Source of the DNA: Arthrobacter sp.
GTDB taxonomy: Bacteria > Actinomycetota > Actinomycetes > Actinomycetales > Micrococcaceae
Reading direction: 5' to 3'
NCBI RefSeq assembly: GCF_030540645.1
Contig: NZ_JAUNVV010000009.1
Coordinates: 28,533-63,222, forward strand
Length of the DNA: 34,690 nt
Position numbers and translations under genes: made by a program. The notes beneath the pieces were generated by a model. The model had not been told where the DNA came from. It did no database searches and worked only from the letters and a program-made list of their open reading frames with translations. Every line of letters starts with the position of its first letter. Positions within the stretch are counted from its first letter, which is position 1. Below are positions 1 through 7,504 of this stretch, piece by piece.

Positions 1-483
1 TATGTGCGGGGCACAGCGTTGATTGCACTTACGGATGCGCTGATCATTGGACTGGCACTGGCCATCATGGACGTCCCGTTGGCGCTGCCACTGGCCCTCT
101 TCGTTTTTATTGGTGGCTTCATTCCCATAGTGGGTGCCACGGCCGCTGGAACATTGGCAGTCGTGGTGGCTTTGGTCTTCAACGGTCCCGTCCCTGCGCT
201 CGTGGTGCTCGTGGTCCTTGTAGGGGCAAACCAGCTCGAACACCACGTCCTGCAGCCGTTGCTGATGGGCAAGGTTCTGCGAATTCATGGGCTTGTCATC
301 CTGCTAGCGCTCGCAGCGGGTACCACGTTGGCGGGCTTGGTGGGTGCCTTGTTGGCGGTTCCGCTGACTGCCGTGGGTTGGTCGATCGTCAAGACCTGGA
401 CTGGCCGGGATGACCCACCGGACACATCGGCAGAACCGCCCGAGGATGCCGCCAACACGGAAGTTTCCGTCAAGCCTCAGTGA
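1..483 (+). CDS. AI-2E family transporter, C-terminal part (5' end outside window)
   Basis: The reading frame is open from the first base, so the start lies upstream. The visible 160 residues contain about four hydrophobic segments with the Gly/Pro-rich pattern of the AI-2E (TqsA/PerM) permease family, including a GGFIPIVGA stretch, then an NQLEHHVLQPLLMGK motif that is highly typical of this family, and a short hydrophilic acidic tail (DDPPDTSAEPPEDAAN). These permeases sit in the cytoplasmic membrane. Despite the family name most have no proven role in autoinducer-2 transport, and some members are sodium/proton antiporters. A luxS gene lies 12 kb downstream, but nothing ties the two together. 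The call to family is solid; the substrate is unknown. Confidence 0.9.
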   Translation, partial: YVRGTALIALTDALIIGLALAIMDVPLALPLALFVFIGGFIPIVGATAAGTLAVVVALVFNGPVPALVVLVVLVGANQLEHHVLQPLLMGKVLRIHGLVILLALAAGTTLAGLVGALLAVPLTAVGWSIVKTWTGRDDPPDTSAEPPEDAANTEVSVKPQ

Positions 484-534
484 TGTTTCAGCTCATACCT
501 TTCGCGCAGGATTCCCCTGGTCTACGCTGAAGGC

Positions 535-2142
535 ATGCTCAGGCTGGTGATGGTTTCCGTATTGGTTTTCTTGACGGCCGTGTCGGTGGCACTTCTGCTC
601 CTTTTCGGTTCGGGGTGGTGGGTGGCCGTGCTGATCTTTGGCGCGTTGATGATCCTGGCCATCGCCGACGCCACGCAGAAGAAACACTCGATCCTGCGCA
701 ACTACCCGGTGATCGGGCACATGCGTTTCGCGCTGGAATACATCCGTCCCGAACTCCAGCAGTACTTTATTGAACGCAACTATGACGGCCGGCCCTTCGA
801 CCGGGACACCCGATCGCTGATCTACGAACGGGCAAAGGGGACCAACCAAGAGCAGGCATTCGGAACCGAACGAGACGTCAACCAAGTGGGATATGAATAC
901 CTGGTGCATTCGACGGCACCCTTGGAACCACCGGCAGACCCACCCACCGTGCGCGTCGGAGGGCCGGACTGTACGCAGCCCTACGAGATGGCGTTGCTGA
1001 ACGTCTCCGCCATGAGTTTCGGTGCACTGTCCGCCAATGCGGTTCTGGCCATGAACAAGGGCGCGGCCATGGGCGGCTTCGCCCAAGACACGGGCGAGGG
1101 CGGCCTCACCGAATACCATCTGCGCAATGGGGGTGACTTGGTATGGGAGATCGGCAGTGGCTACTTCGGAACGCGCACCAAGGATGGGCAGTTTGATCCG
1201 ACGATGTTCGCCGACAAGGCTGCCCTTCCCTCCGTGAAATGCCTATCCCTGAAACTCAGCCAAGGTGCCAAGCCGGGCATTGGCGGAGTCCTTCCTGCTG
1301 GGAAGGTCACGGCGGAGATCGCCAAGGCACGCAATGTTCCAGAGGGCGTCAAATGCGTCAGCCCGGCCGCCCATCAAGTCTTCTCCACCCCGCGCGGCCT
1401 CATCCAGTTCATGGCCACCATGCGCGAGCTGGGGCAGGGGAAACCTGTGGGGTTCAAATTGTGTGTGGGTTCAAGAACCGACGTGTTGGCCATCTGCAAA
1501 GCCATGCTCGCAGAAGGAGTGACGCCTGACTTCATTATTGTGGACGGTTCCGAAGGCGGCACAGGAGCAGCCCCCATGGAGTACGAAGACCACATGGGAA
1601 CGCCTCTGACGGAAGGGCTGATGCTTGTCCACAACGCGTTGGTGGGGACCGGGTTGCGTGATCGTGTCCGCGTGGGCGCATCTGGAAAGGTCGCCACCGG
1701 CACAGACATCATCAAACGCATCATCCAAGGTGCCGACTACACGAATGCGGCCCGTGCCATGATGATGGCCACCGGCTGTATCCAAGCCCAACGCTGCCAC
1801 ACCAACCACTGCCCCGTAGGCGTCACCACCCAAGACCCGCACCGGGCACGTGCACTGGACGTGGAGGACAAAAGCCGTCGCGTGCAGAGGTTCCAGGAAG
1901 CAACGGTCAGTGAGGCTATGCGCATGATTGCCTCCATAGGTGCCACGGGTCCAAACGACCTGAGCCCCGTCATGCTGCGGCGCCGGATCGGGCACATGAA
2001 CACAAAATCCTATGCGGAACTCTACAACTGGATGTCTCCCGGGCAGCTGCTCGCCGAGGCGCCACCGGAATGGGCGCAAGACTGGGCCAGCGCAGACCCT
2101 GATTCGTTCTCCATCCATCACGGCCTCAGCGGCAGGAACTAG
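535..2142 (+). CDS. FMN-binding glutamate synthase family protein, membrane anchored
   Basis: The protein is 535 aa. Two hydrophobic segments (about residues 4-22 and 25-43) should anchor it in the membrane. The rest matches the FMN/3Fe-4S central domain of the large subunit of glutamate synthase, with the NVSAMSFGALS region, the GAKPGIGG loop, a FIIVDGSEGGTGAAP phosphate-binding stretch, and an iron-sulfur motif C415-x5-C421-x4-C426 followed by PVG. The N-terminal glutamine amidotransferase domain and the C-terminal beta-helix of true GltB are absent. Family members of this length are common in actinobacteria and have no settled reaction; ammonia- or other donor-dependent flavin chemistry is a guess. 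The ATG at 535 precedes the hydrophobic leader. The stop overlaps the end of the convergent DUF2945 gene by 4 bases. Confidence 0.9.
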   Translation: MLRLVMVSVLVFLTAVSVALLLLFGSGWWVAVLIFGALMILAIADATQKKHSILRNYPVIGHMRFALEYIRPELQQYFIERNYDGRPFDRDTRSLIYERAKGTNQEQAFGTERDVNQVGYEYLVHSTAPLEPPADPPTVRVGGPDCTQPYEMALLNVSAMSFGALSANAVLAMNKGAAMGGFAQDTGEGGLTEYHLRNGGDLVWEIGSGYFGTRTKDGQFDPTMFADKAALPSVKCLSLKLSQGAKPGIGGVLPAGKVTAEIAKARNVPEGVKCVSPAAHQVFSTPRGLIQFMATMRELGQGKPVGFKLCVGSRTDVLAICKAMLAEGVTPDFIIVDGSEGGTGAAPMEYEDHMGTPLTEGLMLVHNALVGTGLRDRVRVGASGKVATGTDIIKRIIQGADYTNAARAMMMATGCIQAQRCHTNHCPVGVTTQDPHRARALDVEDKSRRVQRFQEATVSEAMRMIASIGATGPNDLSPVMLRRRIGHMNTKSYAELYNWMSPGQLLAEAPPEWAQDWASADPDSFSIHHGLSGRN

Positions 2143-2342
2143 ATCTTGTGCAGTGCTGAACCCTTGTGCATGGCAATGTGATCAGTTTTGTCACTCTTGA
2201 TTTCATACTGGGGATCATCTTTGCTGCACCGGCGAGTATGACCCTTGTAGTCGACGTCGGCCGTGTGGATCTTCGTGATCTTCCCCTTGACCATTCCAGC
2301 CTCTGAATTCCACTCCACATGGTCACCTACTGAAAATTTCAT
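2139..2342 (-). CDS. DUF2945 / hypervirulence-associated TUDOR-domain protein
   Basis: This is a 67-aa protein beginning MKFSVGDHVEWNSEAG and ending in SALHKI. The pattern SVGD-HVEWNSE, then KGKITKIHTADVD, a basic or charged loop and PQYEIKSDKT is that of the small DUF2945 family, a single SH3/Tudor-like barrel. The function is unknown; the hypervirulence label comes from a fungal homologue and should not be carried over. Many actinobacteria carry it near stress genes, as here, next to DUF892 and Dps. Its 3' end overlaps the gltB-like gene by 4 bases. A purine-rich GGAGGCCGGAGG stretch lies 4-12 bases upstream of the ATG and supports the start. Confidence 0.85.
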   Translation of the reverse strand: MKFSVGDHVEWNSEAGMVKGKITKIHTADVDYKGHTRRCSKDDPQYEIKSDKTDHIAMHKGSALHKI

Positions 2343-2386
2343 CCTCCGGCCTCCTTCTCCATTAGTCCAGCTTTTGGTCGATTGGC

Positions 2387-2980
2387 CTAGATTGAGCCTG
2401 GTGGCATGAATCGCGGCACCTTCACCGCGGGCGTGGGCACGGCGCCTGCGCCGTCTTCTGCGTGTGACTCCTCAACCCTGGATTCTTGTTCTTCGGCATC
2501 TGTCCGGGCGATGCGGTCAGCTGCCGCCTTGATTTGCTCGATGGCGGCCTTCTCCTGTTCCAAGTTCTGATTCAGCAGCTCCGCGATCCCGGTTGCTCCG
2601 CTTGCCTTGGCGAGGACGAGGAGCGATTCATACACTCCCGTTTCATAGTGCTCAGCCTCCAGCGCGGCTCCAAGCACGACGGCGTCCACGAGCATGTCGT
2701 CCGTCTTGCCAATGGCAGACTTGGCTTCCTTGACGAGCCCTTTGGTGGTCGGTGATGGCACGCGTTTCGGTTCTTCACTCAACAGGACGAAGCAGTTGTG
2801 CAGGTTCTCAATTTGCCCGCGCGTTTCCGCGGCATGTTCATTGAAGTGTTCCTTGAGATCACTCCTCATGGCCGCATGCTCCAAAACATCGAGTAAGTCC
2901 AAGGAATCATGTTCCATGGTCAGTGCGGAGCCGAGCTTGTAATGGAAGATTTCCTGAAGTGTGGTGAAGTGTTCAGACAT
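2387..2980 (-). CDS. DUF892 ferritin-like protein (YciE/YciF type)
   Basis: The protein is 197 aa from the ATG at 2980, which has GGAGG seven bases upstream; a longer open frame to 3019 is less likely. The body is all-helical with repeated acidic or histidine helices: YKLGSALTMEHDSL, HFNEHAAETRGQIENL, VDAVVLGAALEAEHYETGVYE and LLNQNLEQEK. This is the arrangement of the DUF892 (YciF) four-helix ferritin-like family, where Glu/His pairs can bind a di-metal centre. A charged, low-complexity tail (about residues 155-197) ends in a proline-rich segment. Homologues are stress-induced, and a link to oxidative or metal stress is plausible with Dps nearby, but no activity is established. Confidence 0.85.
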   Translation of the reverse strand: MSEHFTTLQEIFHYKLGSALTMEHDSLDLLDVLEHAAMRSDLKEHFNEHAAETRGQIENLHNCFVLLSEEPKRVPSPTTKGLVKEAKSAIGKTDDMLVDAVVLGAALEAEHYETGVYESLLVLAKASGATGIAELLNQNLEQEKAAIEQIKAAADRIARTDAEEQESRVEESHAEDGAGAVPTPAVKVPRFMPPGSI

Positions 2981-3242
2981 GATCGAGCCTCCGCGCTGGA
3001 GTTGGGCAAAGTATGGCATCTGTTTGTGACTCTAGCGAGGGCTGGAGAAAATATCCATGCTCCGAACGGGCAGTCTTGGTCTGCTTCCCGATTCGCTTTT
3101 GCACGCGCACGTGGCCCCGGGTTATGGACGCACCACCGTGGGATCGTTAACATGGGTCTTGAATGGACATCCTTGACTGCGGATGACACGAACACAGTTC
3201 CAATGGCACATGATCATGAGACGTCTACGAGAGGCAGCAGAG

Positions 3243-3431
3243 ATGAATGACCACAAGCCCGTTGAGCCGGAGCCCTTTGTTCCGGAACCGTTCCCTGAAA
3301 CACCCCATCCCGATTCGCCCGTGGATCCCACCGAACCCCATGATCCGTCCGGGCCCTTCCCTCCGGTTCCGGAGCCCAACACCCCCAGCCACCCGGATCC
3401 ATTCCTGCCCCCAATTCCGCCAGTGATTTAG
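3243..3431 (+). CDS. proline-rich 62-aa protein, unknown function
   Basis: This small reading frame opens with MNDHKPVEPEPF and contains 24 prolines in 62 residues, with repeated EP-x-PF, H-P-D and PEP/PDP units, ending in LPPIPPVI. It is acidic and has no hydrophobic helix, signal peptide or cysteine, so it should be disordered. The preceding 262 bases (2981-3242) hold no other gene and probably carry the promoters for this gene and the divergent DUF892 gene. A good ribosome site is lacking directly upstream (GAGGCAGCAGAG is the best purine stretch). Low complexity makes homology hard to judge, but the purposeful repeat pattern and its clean start and stop suggest that it is translated. Confidence 0.55.
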   Translation: MNDHKPVEPEPFVPEPFPETPHPDSPVDPTEPHDPSGPFPPVPEPNTPSHPDPFLPPIPPVI

Positions 3432-3505
3432 TCCAGCGCCGCTGTCGTTCTGCCACAGCTGAAATAGCACTGCTGACACCACCAACCACGAGAACGGACT
3501 CCCGC

Positions 3506-3958
3506 ATGAAATGGACACTATTGCACGAACATCACGGACTTCGAAGTTTTTTGCTTGTCTTGGACAAAGGTGAAGAGGCACATGCGGCCATCACCGCGTT
3601 TGCATCGGACCAGGACATCAATGCTGCAAGTCTTAGCGCGATTGGGGCTGCAAGCAGTGCCACATTGGGATACTTCGACCCGGAGACCAGCAGCTATCTC
3701 GACACCGAATTCAACGAACAGATGGAGTTGGCGTCCTGTCTAGGTGACATTGCAGACGACCATGGCAAACCCGCACTGCACGCCCACATTGTGCTGGGAC
3801 GGCGAGACTATTCTGCGGTGGCCGGTCACTTGCAAAAACTCCACGTCTTTCCGACCATGGAGGTCATCCTCACCGAATCACCAGCGCACCTGCGCAAACG
3901 CATGGACGATGCGACAGGACTGGCCTTGATCGACCCCAGCCGTTCCCACGGCGGTTAG
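3506..3958 (+). CDS. PPC/DUF296 domain protein
   Basis: The protein is 150 aa and consists almost entirely of one PPC (DUF296) domain. Visible hallmarks are the N-terminal FLLVLDKGEEAHAAI strand-helix, the SLSAIGAASSATLGYFD core, then HGKPALHAHIVLGRRD with the paired histidines, and HVFPTMEVILTES near the C-terminus. Bacterial stand-alone PPC proteins form trimers, often with a metal site made from the histidines. They are annotated as DNA-binding because the plant relatives carry AT-hooks, but no AT-hook is present here, so DNA binding is unproven. It stands alone on the plus strand and is followed by a strong inverted repeat. Confidence 0.88.
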   Translation: MKWTLLHEHHGLRSFLLVLDKGEEAHAAITAFASDQDINAASLSAIGAASSATLGYFDPETSSYLDTEFNEQMELASCLGDIADDHGKPALHAHIVLGRRDYSAVAGHLQKLHVFPTMEVILTESPAHLRKRMDDATGLALIDPSRSHGG

Positions 3959-4027
3959 CGCTCATCATTCCTCGCGGATGCGCGGATGGAGCTGCACGTG
4001 TGGCACCCGATGAAACCCACTTAACGG

Positions 4028-4062
4028 CTGAGGGCCGGAACCATAATGGTTCCGGCCCTCAG
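4028..4062. terminator. perfect 16-bp inverted repeat, probable bidirectional terminator
   Basis: The arms CTGAGGGCCGGAACCA and TGGTTCCGGCCCTCAG pair perfectly around a TAA loop. The repeat sits between the ends of two convergent genes, the PPC protein and the GlsB-like protein, where a shared terminator is expected. No T-run follows on either strand, which is common for terminators of high-GC actinobacteria. Confidence 0.75.
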
Positions 4063-4111
4063 TAAGTAGTGAGGTTTGGCGTGTCCGCGAGGACCACCAC
4101 AGCTCAACTTC

Positions 4112-4381
4112 TTATGCGTTGGACTTTGAACGTCCGGTGATGGCTCCGTAGATGCCAGCGACAACCAGGCCGCCAACAATGGCCAACACCCAGGTTTTGA
4201 TGCTGAAGAACGAACCGAGGTCAACGTTGAAGATCAACGTTCCGATCCAGCCGCCAACAATGGCACCAACAACGCCCAGAATGAGGCTGGTGATCCAGCC
4301 TCCGCCTACACGGCCGGGCATGATTGCCTTAACAATGGCACCGACGATCAAGCCGAGGATAATCCATCCGATGAATCCCAT
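4112..4381 (-). CDS. GlsB/YeaQ/YmgE family stress-response membrane protein
   Basis: The 89-aa protein has three hydrophobic segments (about residues 3-20, 29-50 and 62-82). It carries the family pattern: an opening MGFIGWIILGLIVGAI, the KAIMPGR loop, GGGWITSLILGVVGAIVGG and a final GLVVAGIYGAITGR. This is the transglycosylase-associated (PF04226) family of small inner-membrane proteins induced in acid or general stress; the biochemical role is unknown. AGGAGGA lies just upstream of the ATG. The 105 bases between this gene and the upstream dps gene are visibly AT-rich compared with the surroundings, which suggests that it has its own promoter. Confidence 0.92.
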   Translation of the reverse strand: MGFIGWIILGLIVGAIVKAIMPGRVGGGWITSLILGVVGAIVGGWIGTLIFNVDLGSFFSIKTWVLAIVGGLVVAGIYGAITGRSKSNA

Positions 4382-4486
4382 GATTCCTCCTGAGTGTGGT
4401 CCAACATTTGCACTAAATATTCAATATGAAACTGTATCGAATTTCAAATTGTACACTGGACTACCGCCTAGTACGTCGAAAGTCTC

Positions 4487-5047
4487 CTAATTGCCAGCTG
4501 CCCCAGACGGACTATCCGACGCGGATTTTTCATGGTGCAGATTCCCTGCTCCATCTTCCAAGTGTGCACGCATAAACCATTGGAATAGCTCCAGCTGGGC
4601 AGTTTGGTCAATCAGCATATCTTCGGTAATCGGATCCATCTCACCGACGGCTGCTATGGCATCGCGGTGACTAGCAACCACGCCGTCGTAAACTCCGTCC
4701 AACGCTGCAAGGTGGACGCTGGTTGAAGCACGGTCAGGCCCGTAGTCCTCCCACGTACGCTCCTTGACGAGTGCACCGGGGAGGCCGTTCGGGGATACTC
4801 CGAGAGTAGCCATGCGCTCAGCGGTTTTGTCGATCATGGCGCGGACCAATTCAATTTGGGGATCCAACATTTCATGCACCCCAATAAAGTCACGGCCCAC
4901 AACATTCCAATGTGCGTGCTTCAAAGTGAGCTGGAGATCGTTTAACGCATGCAAACGGCCCTGCAGGATGGCAGCCACCGCGTGCCCATCCTTGAGCGAC
5001 AGTCCGGGAACTGTATATCCTGCGTTGGAAGACTTCTTGGAAACCAT
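4487..5047 (-). CDS. dps: Dps family DNA-protection/ferritin-like protein
   Basis: The protein is 186 aa from the ATG at 5047, which has GAGAGGAG about five bases upstream; an alternative in-frame start at 5080 lacks this. It shows the Dps ferroxidase pattern: the helix NDLQLTLKHAHWNVVGRDF, then GVHEMLDPQIELVRAMIDKTAERM, with the conserved His and Asp/Glu residues, and a C-terminal helix with QLELFQWFMRAHLED. Dps forms 12-mers that oxidise and store iron with peroxide and coat DNA in starved cells. The N-terminal extension has a few lysines (MVSKKSSN), which could contact DNA. Neighbouring genes are also stress-related, supporting a stationary or oxidative stress role. Confidence 0.93.
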   Translation of the reverse strand: MVSKKSSNAGYTVPGLSLKDGHAVAAILQGRLHALNDLQLTLKHAHWNVVGRDFIGVHEMLDPQIELVRAMIDKTAERMATLGVSPNGLPGALVKERTWEDYGPDRASTSVHLAALDGVYDGVVASHRDAIAAVGEMDPITEDMLIDQTAQLELFQWFMRAHLEDGAGNLHHEKSASDSPSGAAGN

Positions 5048-5147
5048 GTGAGCTCCTCTCAATTCAATGCGGTTATGCATTCATTCATAGACCGCCTTCG
5101 TTTTCCACGATAACTACTGTCTCGAGATATTTCCAGCCCGATGCCCC

Positions 5148-5956
5148 TCAGGCAGCGGGCTGTAGATGCTCCCGCAGGGTGCTGCCTTCATAGCACGTTC
5201 TAAACAAGCCCCGCCGCTGCAGCACTGGTACCACCCGGCAACGAATTCCTCCAGTGATCCGGGCAGAATCGGGGGCATGAGGTTGAAACCGTCGGCGCCT
5301 CCATGAACGAACCACTGCTCTATCCCGTCTGCTATTTCCTCAGGGGTACCCAACATGGTGCAATGGCCGCCACCAGCGGCCAGCTGGGCCAGCGAGTTTT
5401 CCACGGGAAGGTGGCTGTCTGCGGCCTCTTGTGCGGCTGCAGCCGCCTTCTTGGTGCTCCCTATATACGTGACCAATCCCGGCATGATGAGTACTTGCTC
5501 AGGGTCCCGGCCAGGGGCCGACGCGCCCGCTTGAAACAACACGGGACGCCCTTGTGGCGAGCTAGGCACGTTTAGCGGCCCGTCAACGCGAAAATATTCC
5601 CCTTCATGCATGATCGGGCGGATCTTCTCGGAGTTGGCATATTTGCCGCCCGGATCTGCAAGAACCGCGTCGCCAGCCCATGAATACCACAACCCGTGGG
5701 CCATGGCAGAGAGCAGTGTCAGTGGTTCCAGGTTCCACAACGGTCCGTTCTCCACATCCCCTACTGCGTGGCCGTCGGCTAGGAACACTGCATCAAAAAG
5801 TCCCCGTTCAGCGACCTGGGCCAACTGCTGGTATTAGTCCACGCCCAAAAGTTCGCGTGGGTTGGTCGCTGTCTGCCGCCAAGCCGCGTTGTGGTGGCCA
5901 AAGCCGTGAATGAAAGCGTTGAAATGTAGCTTTCGAGAGCGATCCCGCGGTGCCAC
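5148..5956 (-). pseudogene. NtaA/SnaA/DszA-type flavin monooxygenase, decayed remnant
   Basis: Pieces of an LLM-class FMN-dependent monooxygenase can be followed in order: RKLHFNAFIHGFGHHNAAWR, LAQVAERGLFDAVFLADG, GPLNVPSSPQGRPVLFQAGAS, PEQVLIMPGL, GTPEEIADGIEQWF and GFNLMPPILPG. The remnant spans only about 269 codons against about 430-450 in the family. Lesions visible are a TAA at 5835-5837, three in-frame internal gaps judged against the family (after LLSAMAH, about 75 residues; at APGRD, about 37; at LAQLAAGGGH, about 50), and a one-base frameshift near 5230. After the frameshift the other frame continues as VPVLQRRGLFRTCYEGSTLR to a stop at 5148. The presumed GTG start at 5956 overlaps the TAG of the upstream dehydrogenase by one base, so the two were once translationally coupled. 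Gap sizes are estimates from memory of the family. Confidence 0.85.
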
Positions 5957-6720
5957 TAGTTCATCACCAGGCCGCCGTCGACCACCAGATTCTGGCCGGT
6001 GACACAGCGTGCCCACGGAGAAGCGAAGAAGAGCACCGAATCGGCAAGTTCCGCTGGTGAGGTGACCCTGCGCAGCGGTGTGTTGGCCGCGATGTAGTCG
6101 AAAACCTCAGGCGGCGTGGCTGCACTGGCATCGGTAGTGCGCAACAGCCCGCCGGAGACCATGTTCACCGTGATATTCTCCGGGCCCAGGTCCACCGCCA
6201 GTGTCCTCGTCAACGCCAGCAAAGCTGCCTTGGAAGCCGTGTAGTCGTGGTAGGGGACAACCGGGTTTTGAAACAGGTTCGTGCCAATGTTCACCACACG
6301 CCCAAATCCGGCGCTGCGCATTCCCGGCAGGGCAAGCTGGATCGTATTCAACGCCCCGCGGACACTGCCGGAGAACTGCGCATCAAATTCGTTCCAGTCC
6401 AACTCCCCCGGTTTGCTGCGGCCGTCCCCGTTGAAGGAAAAGTCAGCCAGCGCGTTATTGACCACCGTGGTTACCGGCGCACCAAAATGCTGGTGCGCCG
6501 CAGCCAGCAATCCTTGGACTTGTTCCGGGTCGGTGACATCGGCCTGCAAGGCCACTGCCCGTTCAGGCCCAGCCTTTGCCGCGATATCACTGGCCGCTCC
6601 TGCACTGTTGCGGTAGTTGATGACAACCCTTGCGCCTTCTTCTAGGAAGGCATTCACCACCGCGGCACCCAAACCGCGCGCGCCGCCGGTCACCAAAACA
6701 ATTTGATCAGTAATTTTCAC
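5956..6720 (-). CDS. short-chain dehydrogenase/reductase (SDR), under TPP riboswitch
   Basis: This is a classical SDR of 254 aa from a GTG at 6720, chosen because AAAGGTGGAG lies about seven bases upstream; the in-frame GTG at 6732 is part of that ribosome site. The NAD(P)-binding TGGARGLG motif is at residues 11-18 and the active-site YTASK has Y160 and K164. The position of the catalytic serine, 13 residues before the tyrosine, reads Thr147 (VVNIGTNLF), an unusual change. The C-terminus has the TGQNLVVDGG motif. It is annotated in relatives as a 3-oxoacyl-ACP-reductase-like SDR, but the thiamine riboswitch in its leader suggests a thiamine-related substrate instead. The downstream partner gene is broken. 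Confidence 0.9.
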   Translation of the reverse strand: MKITDQIVLVTGGARGLGAAVVNAFLEEGARVVINYRNSAGAASDIAAKAGPERAVALQADVTDPEQVQGLLAAAHQHFGAPVTTVVNNALADFSFNGDGRSKPGELDWNEFDAQFSGSVRGALNTIQLALPGMRSAGFGRVVNIGTNLFQNPVVPYHDYTASKAALLALTRTLAVDLGPENITVNMVSGGLLRTTDASAATPPEVFDYIAANTPLRRVTSPAELADSVLFFASPWARCVTGQNLVVDGGLVMN

Positions 6721-6801
6721 AATATTCTCCACCTTTTGAAGGCAAAGAGATGACGCGTGGGCCAGTGCTGCACCGTAGTGGCAGCCCTGGACGCAAGTCG
6801 C

Positions 6802-6880
6802 TTGACATCCCTTCGCTAGTACTAACTAGATCAGGTTCAACGGGTCTTCTCTCAGCCCTTTCGAGGGCACCCCGTGTCAC
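6802..6880 (-). promoter_or_regulatory. thiamine pyrophosphate (TPP) riboswitch
   Basis: Read on the minus strand, the segment contains the TPP (THI-box) hallmarks in order: GGGGTGCCC, then GGGCTGAGAGAAGACCC, then GAACCTGATCTAGTTAGTAC, then AGCGAAGGGATG. These form P1-P5 of the TPP aptamer, which binds thiamine pyrophosphate and switches off the downstream gene. The aptamer starts near 6877 and ends near 6804, about 80 bases ahead of the SDR start. In between, GGCTGCCAC and GTGCAGC can pair and could be part of the expression platform, either terminating transcription or hiding the ribosome site. Confidence 0.96.
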
Positions 6881-6996
6881 TAACTGCGAGTATAGCCAGA
6901 AGTTCATCCAACGGTTCAAAAGGTGAAGATTCAGGCCGTTTGGGTAGGGTCGGAACGCCCTACCCGAACTGGTGCAAAGCTACTAGGCTCAAAGAC

Positions 6997-7467
6997 ATGA
7001 ATGACACACCAGCAAAGTCAGCGACTGAAGTCTTGCCGTCCCACGAATGCTGGGGCCTGCTCCGTGGAGTCTCGGTTGGCCGGCTCGCCGTCTGGCTGGA
7101 GGACCACCCGGAGATCTTCCCCGTCAACTTCACCGTCGACCACGGAACTATTGTTTTCCGCACGGCGCCCGGCACCAAACTCAAAGGCGCCATGGGTCCT
7201 GCCCCCGTGGCTTTTGAGGCCGACGGCGTGGACGCGGACACCGGGATCGCCTGGAGCGTTGTGGTGAAAGGCTCGGCTGCGGCGCTGGAATCAACCGGCG
7301 ATGTTCTGGACAGCTTCGCGCTCTCGTTGTTCCCTTGGCAGCCGGGACGCAAGGATGCCTTCGTCCGGATCGTGCCGACAGAGATCACCGGCCGCAGATT
7401 CAAGGTCGCCCAGCCTGCTGAATGGTGGACGGCGCAGTCCGATGCCACCCAGAGCAGCCCGGAATGA
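6997..7467 (+). CDS. pyridoxamine 5'-phosphate oxidase-like flavin-binding protein
   Basis: The protein is 156 aa from the ATG at 6997. It has the split-barrel pattern of PPOX-like (PF12900) proteins: ECWGLLRGVSVGRLAVWL, then EIFPVNFTVDHGTIVFRTAPGTKL, and a middle region with VAFEADGVDADTGIAWSVVVKG. The Arg and Thr of VFRTAPGTK usually contact the flavin phosphate. The C-terminal part ends with ITGRRF. These small actinobacterial proteins bind FMN or F420 and act in redox or stress defence; the substrate of this one is unknown. It sits 37 bases before the FAD oxidoreductase on the same strand, so the two are likely cotranscribed. Confidence 0.88.
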   Translation: MNDTPAKSATEVLPSHECWGLLRGVSVGRLAVWLEDHPEIFPVNFTVDHGTIVFRTAPGTKLKGAMGPAPVAFEADGVDADTGIAWSVVVKGSAAALESTGDVLDSFALSLFPWQPGRKDAFVRIVPTEITGRRFKVAQPAEWWTAQSDATQSSPE

Positions 7468-7504
7468 AGTCACGGGAATAGACGAACAACGAAGGGGCAG
7501 CCGC

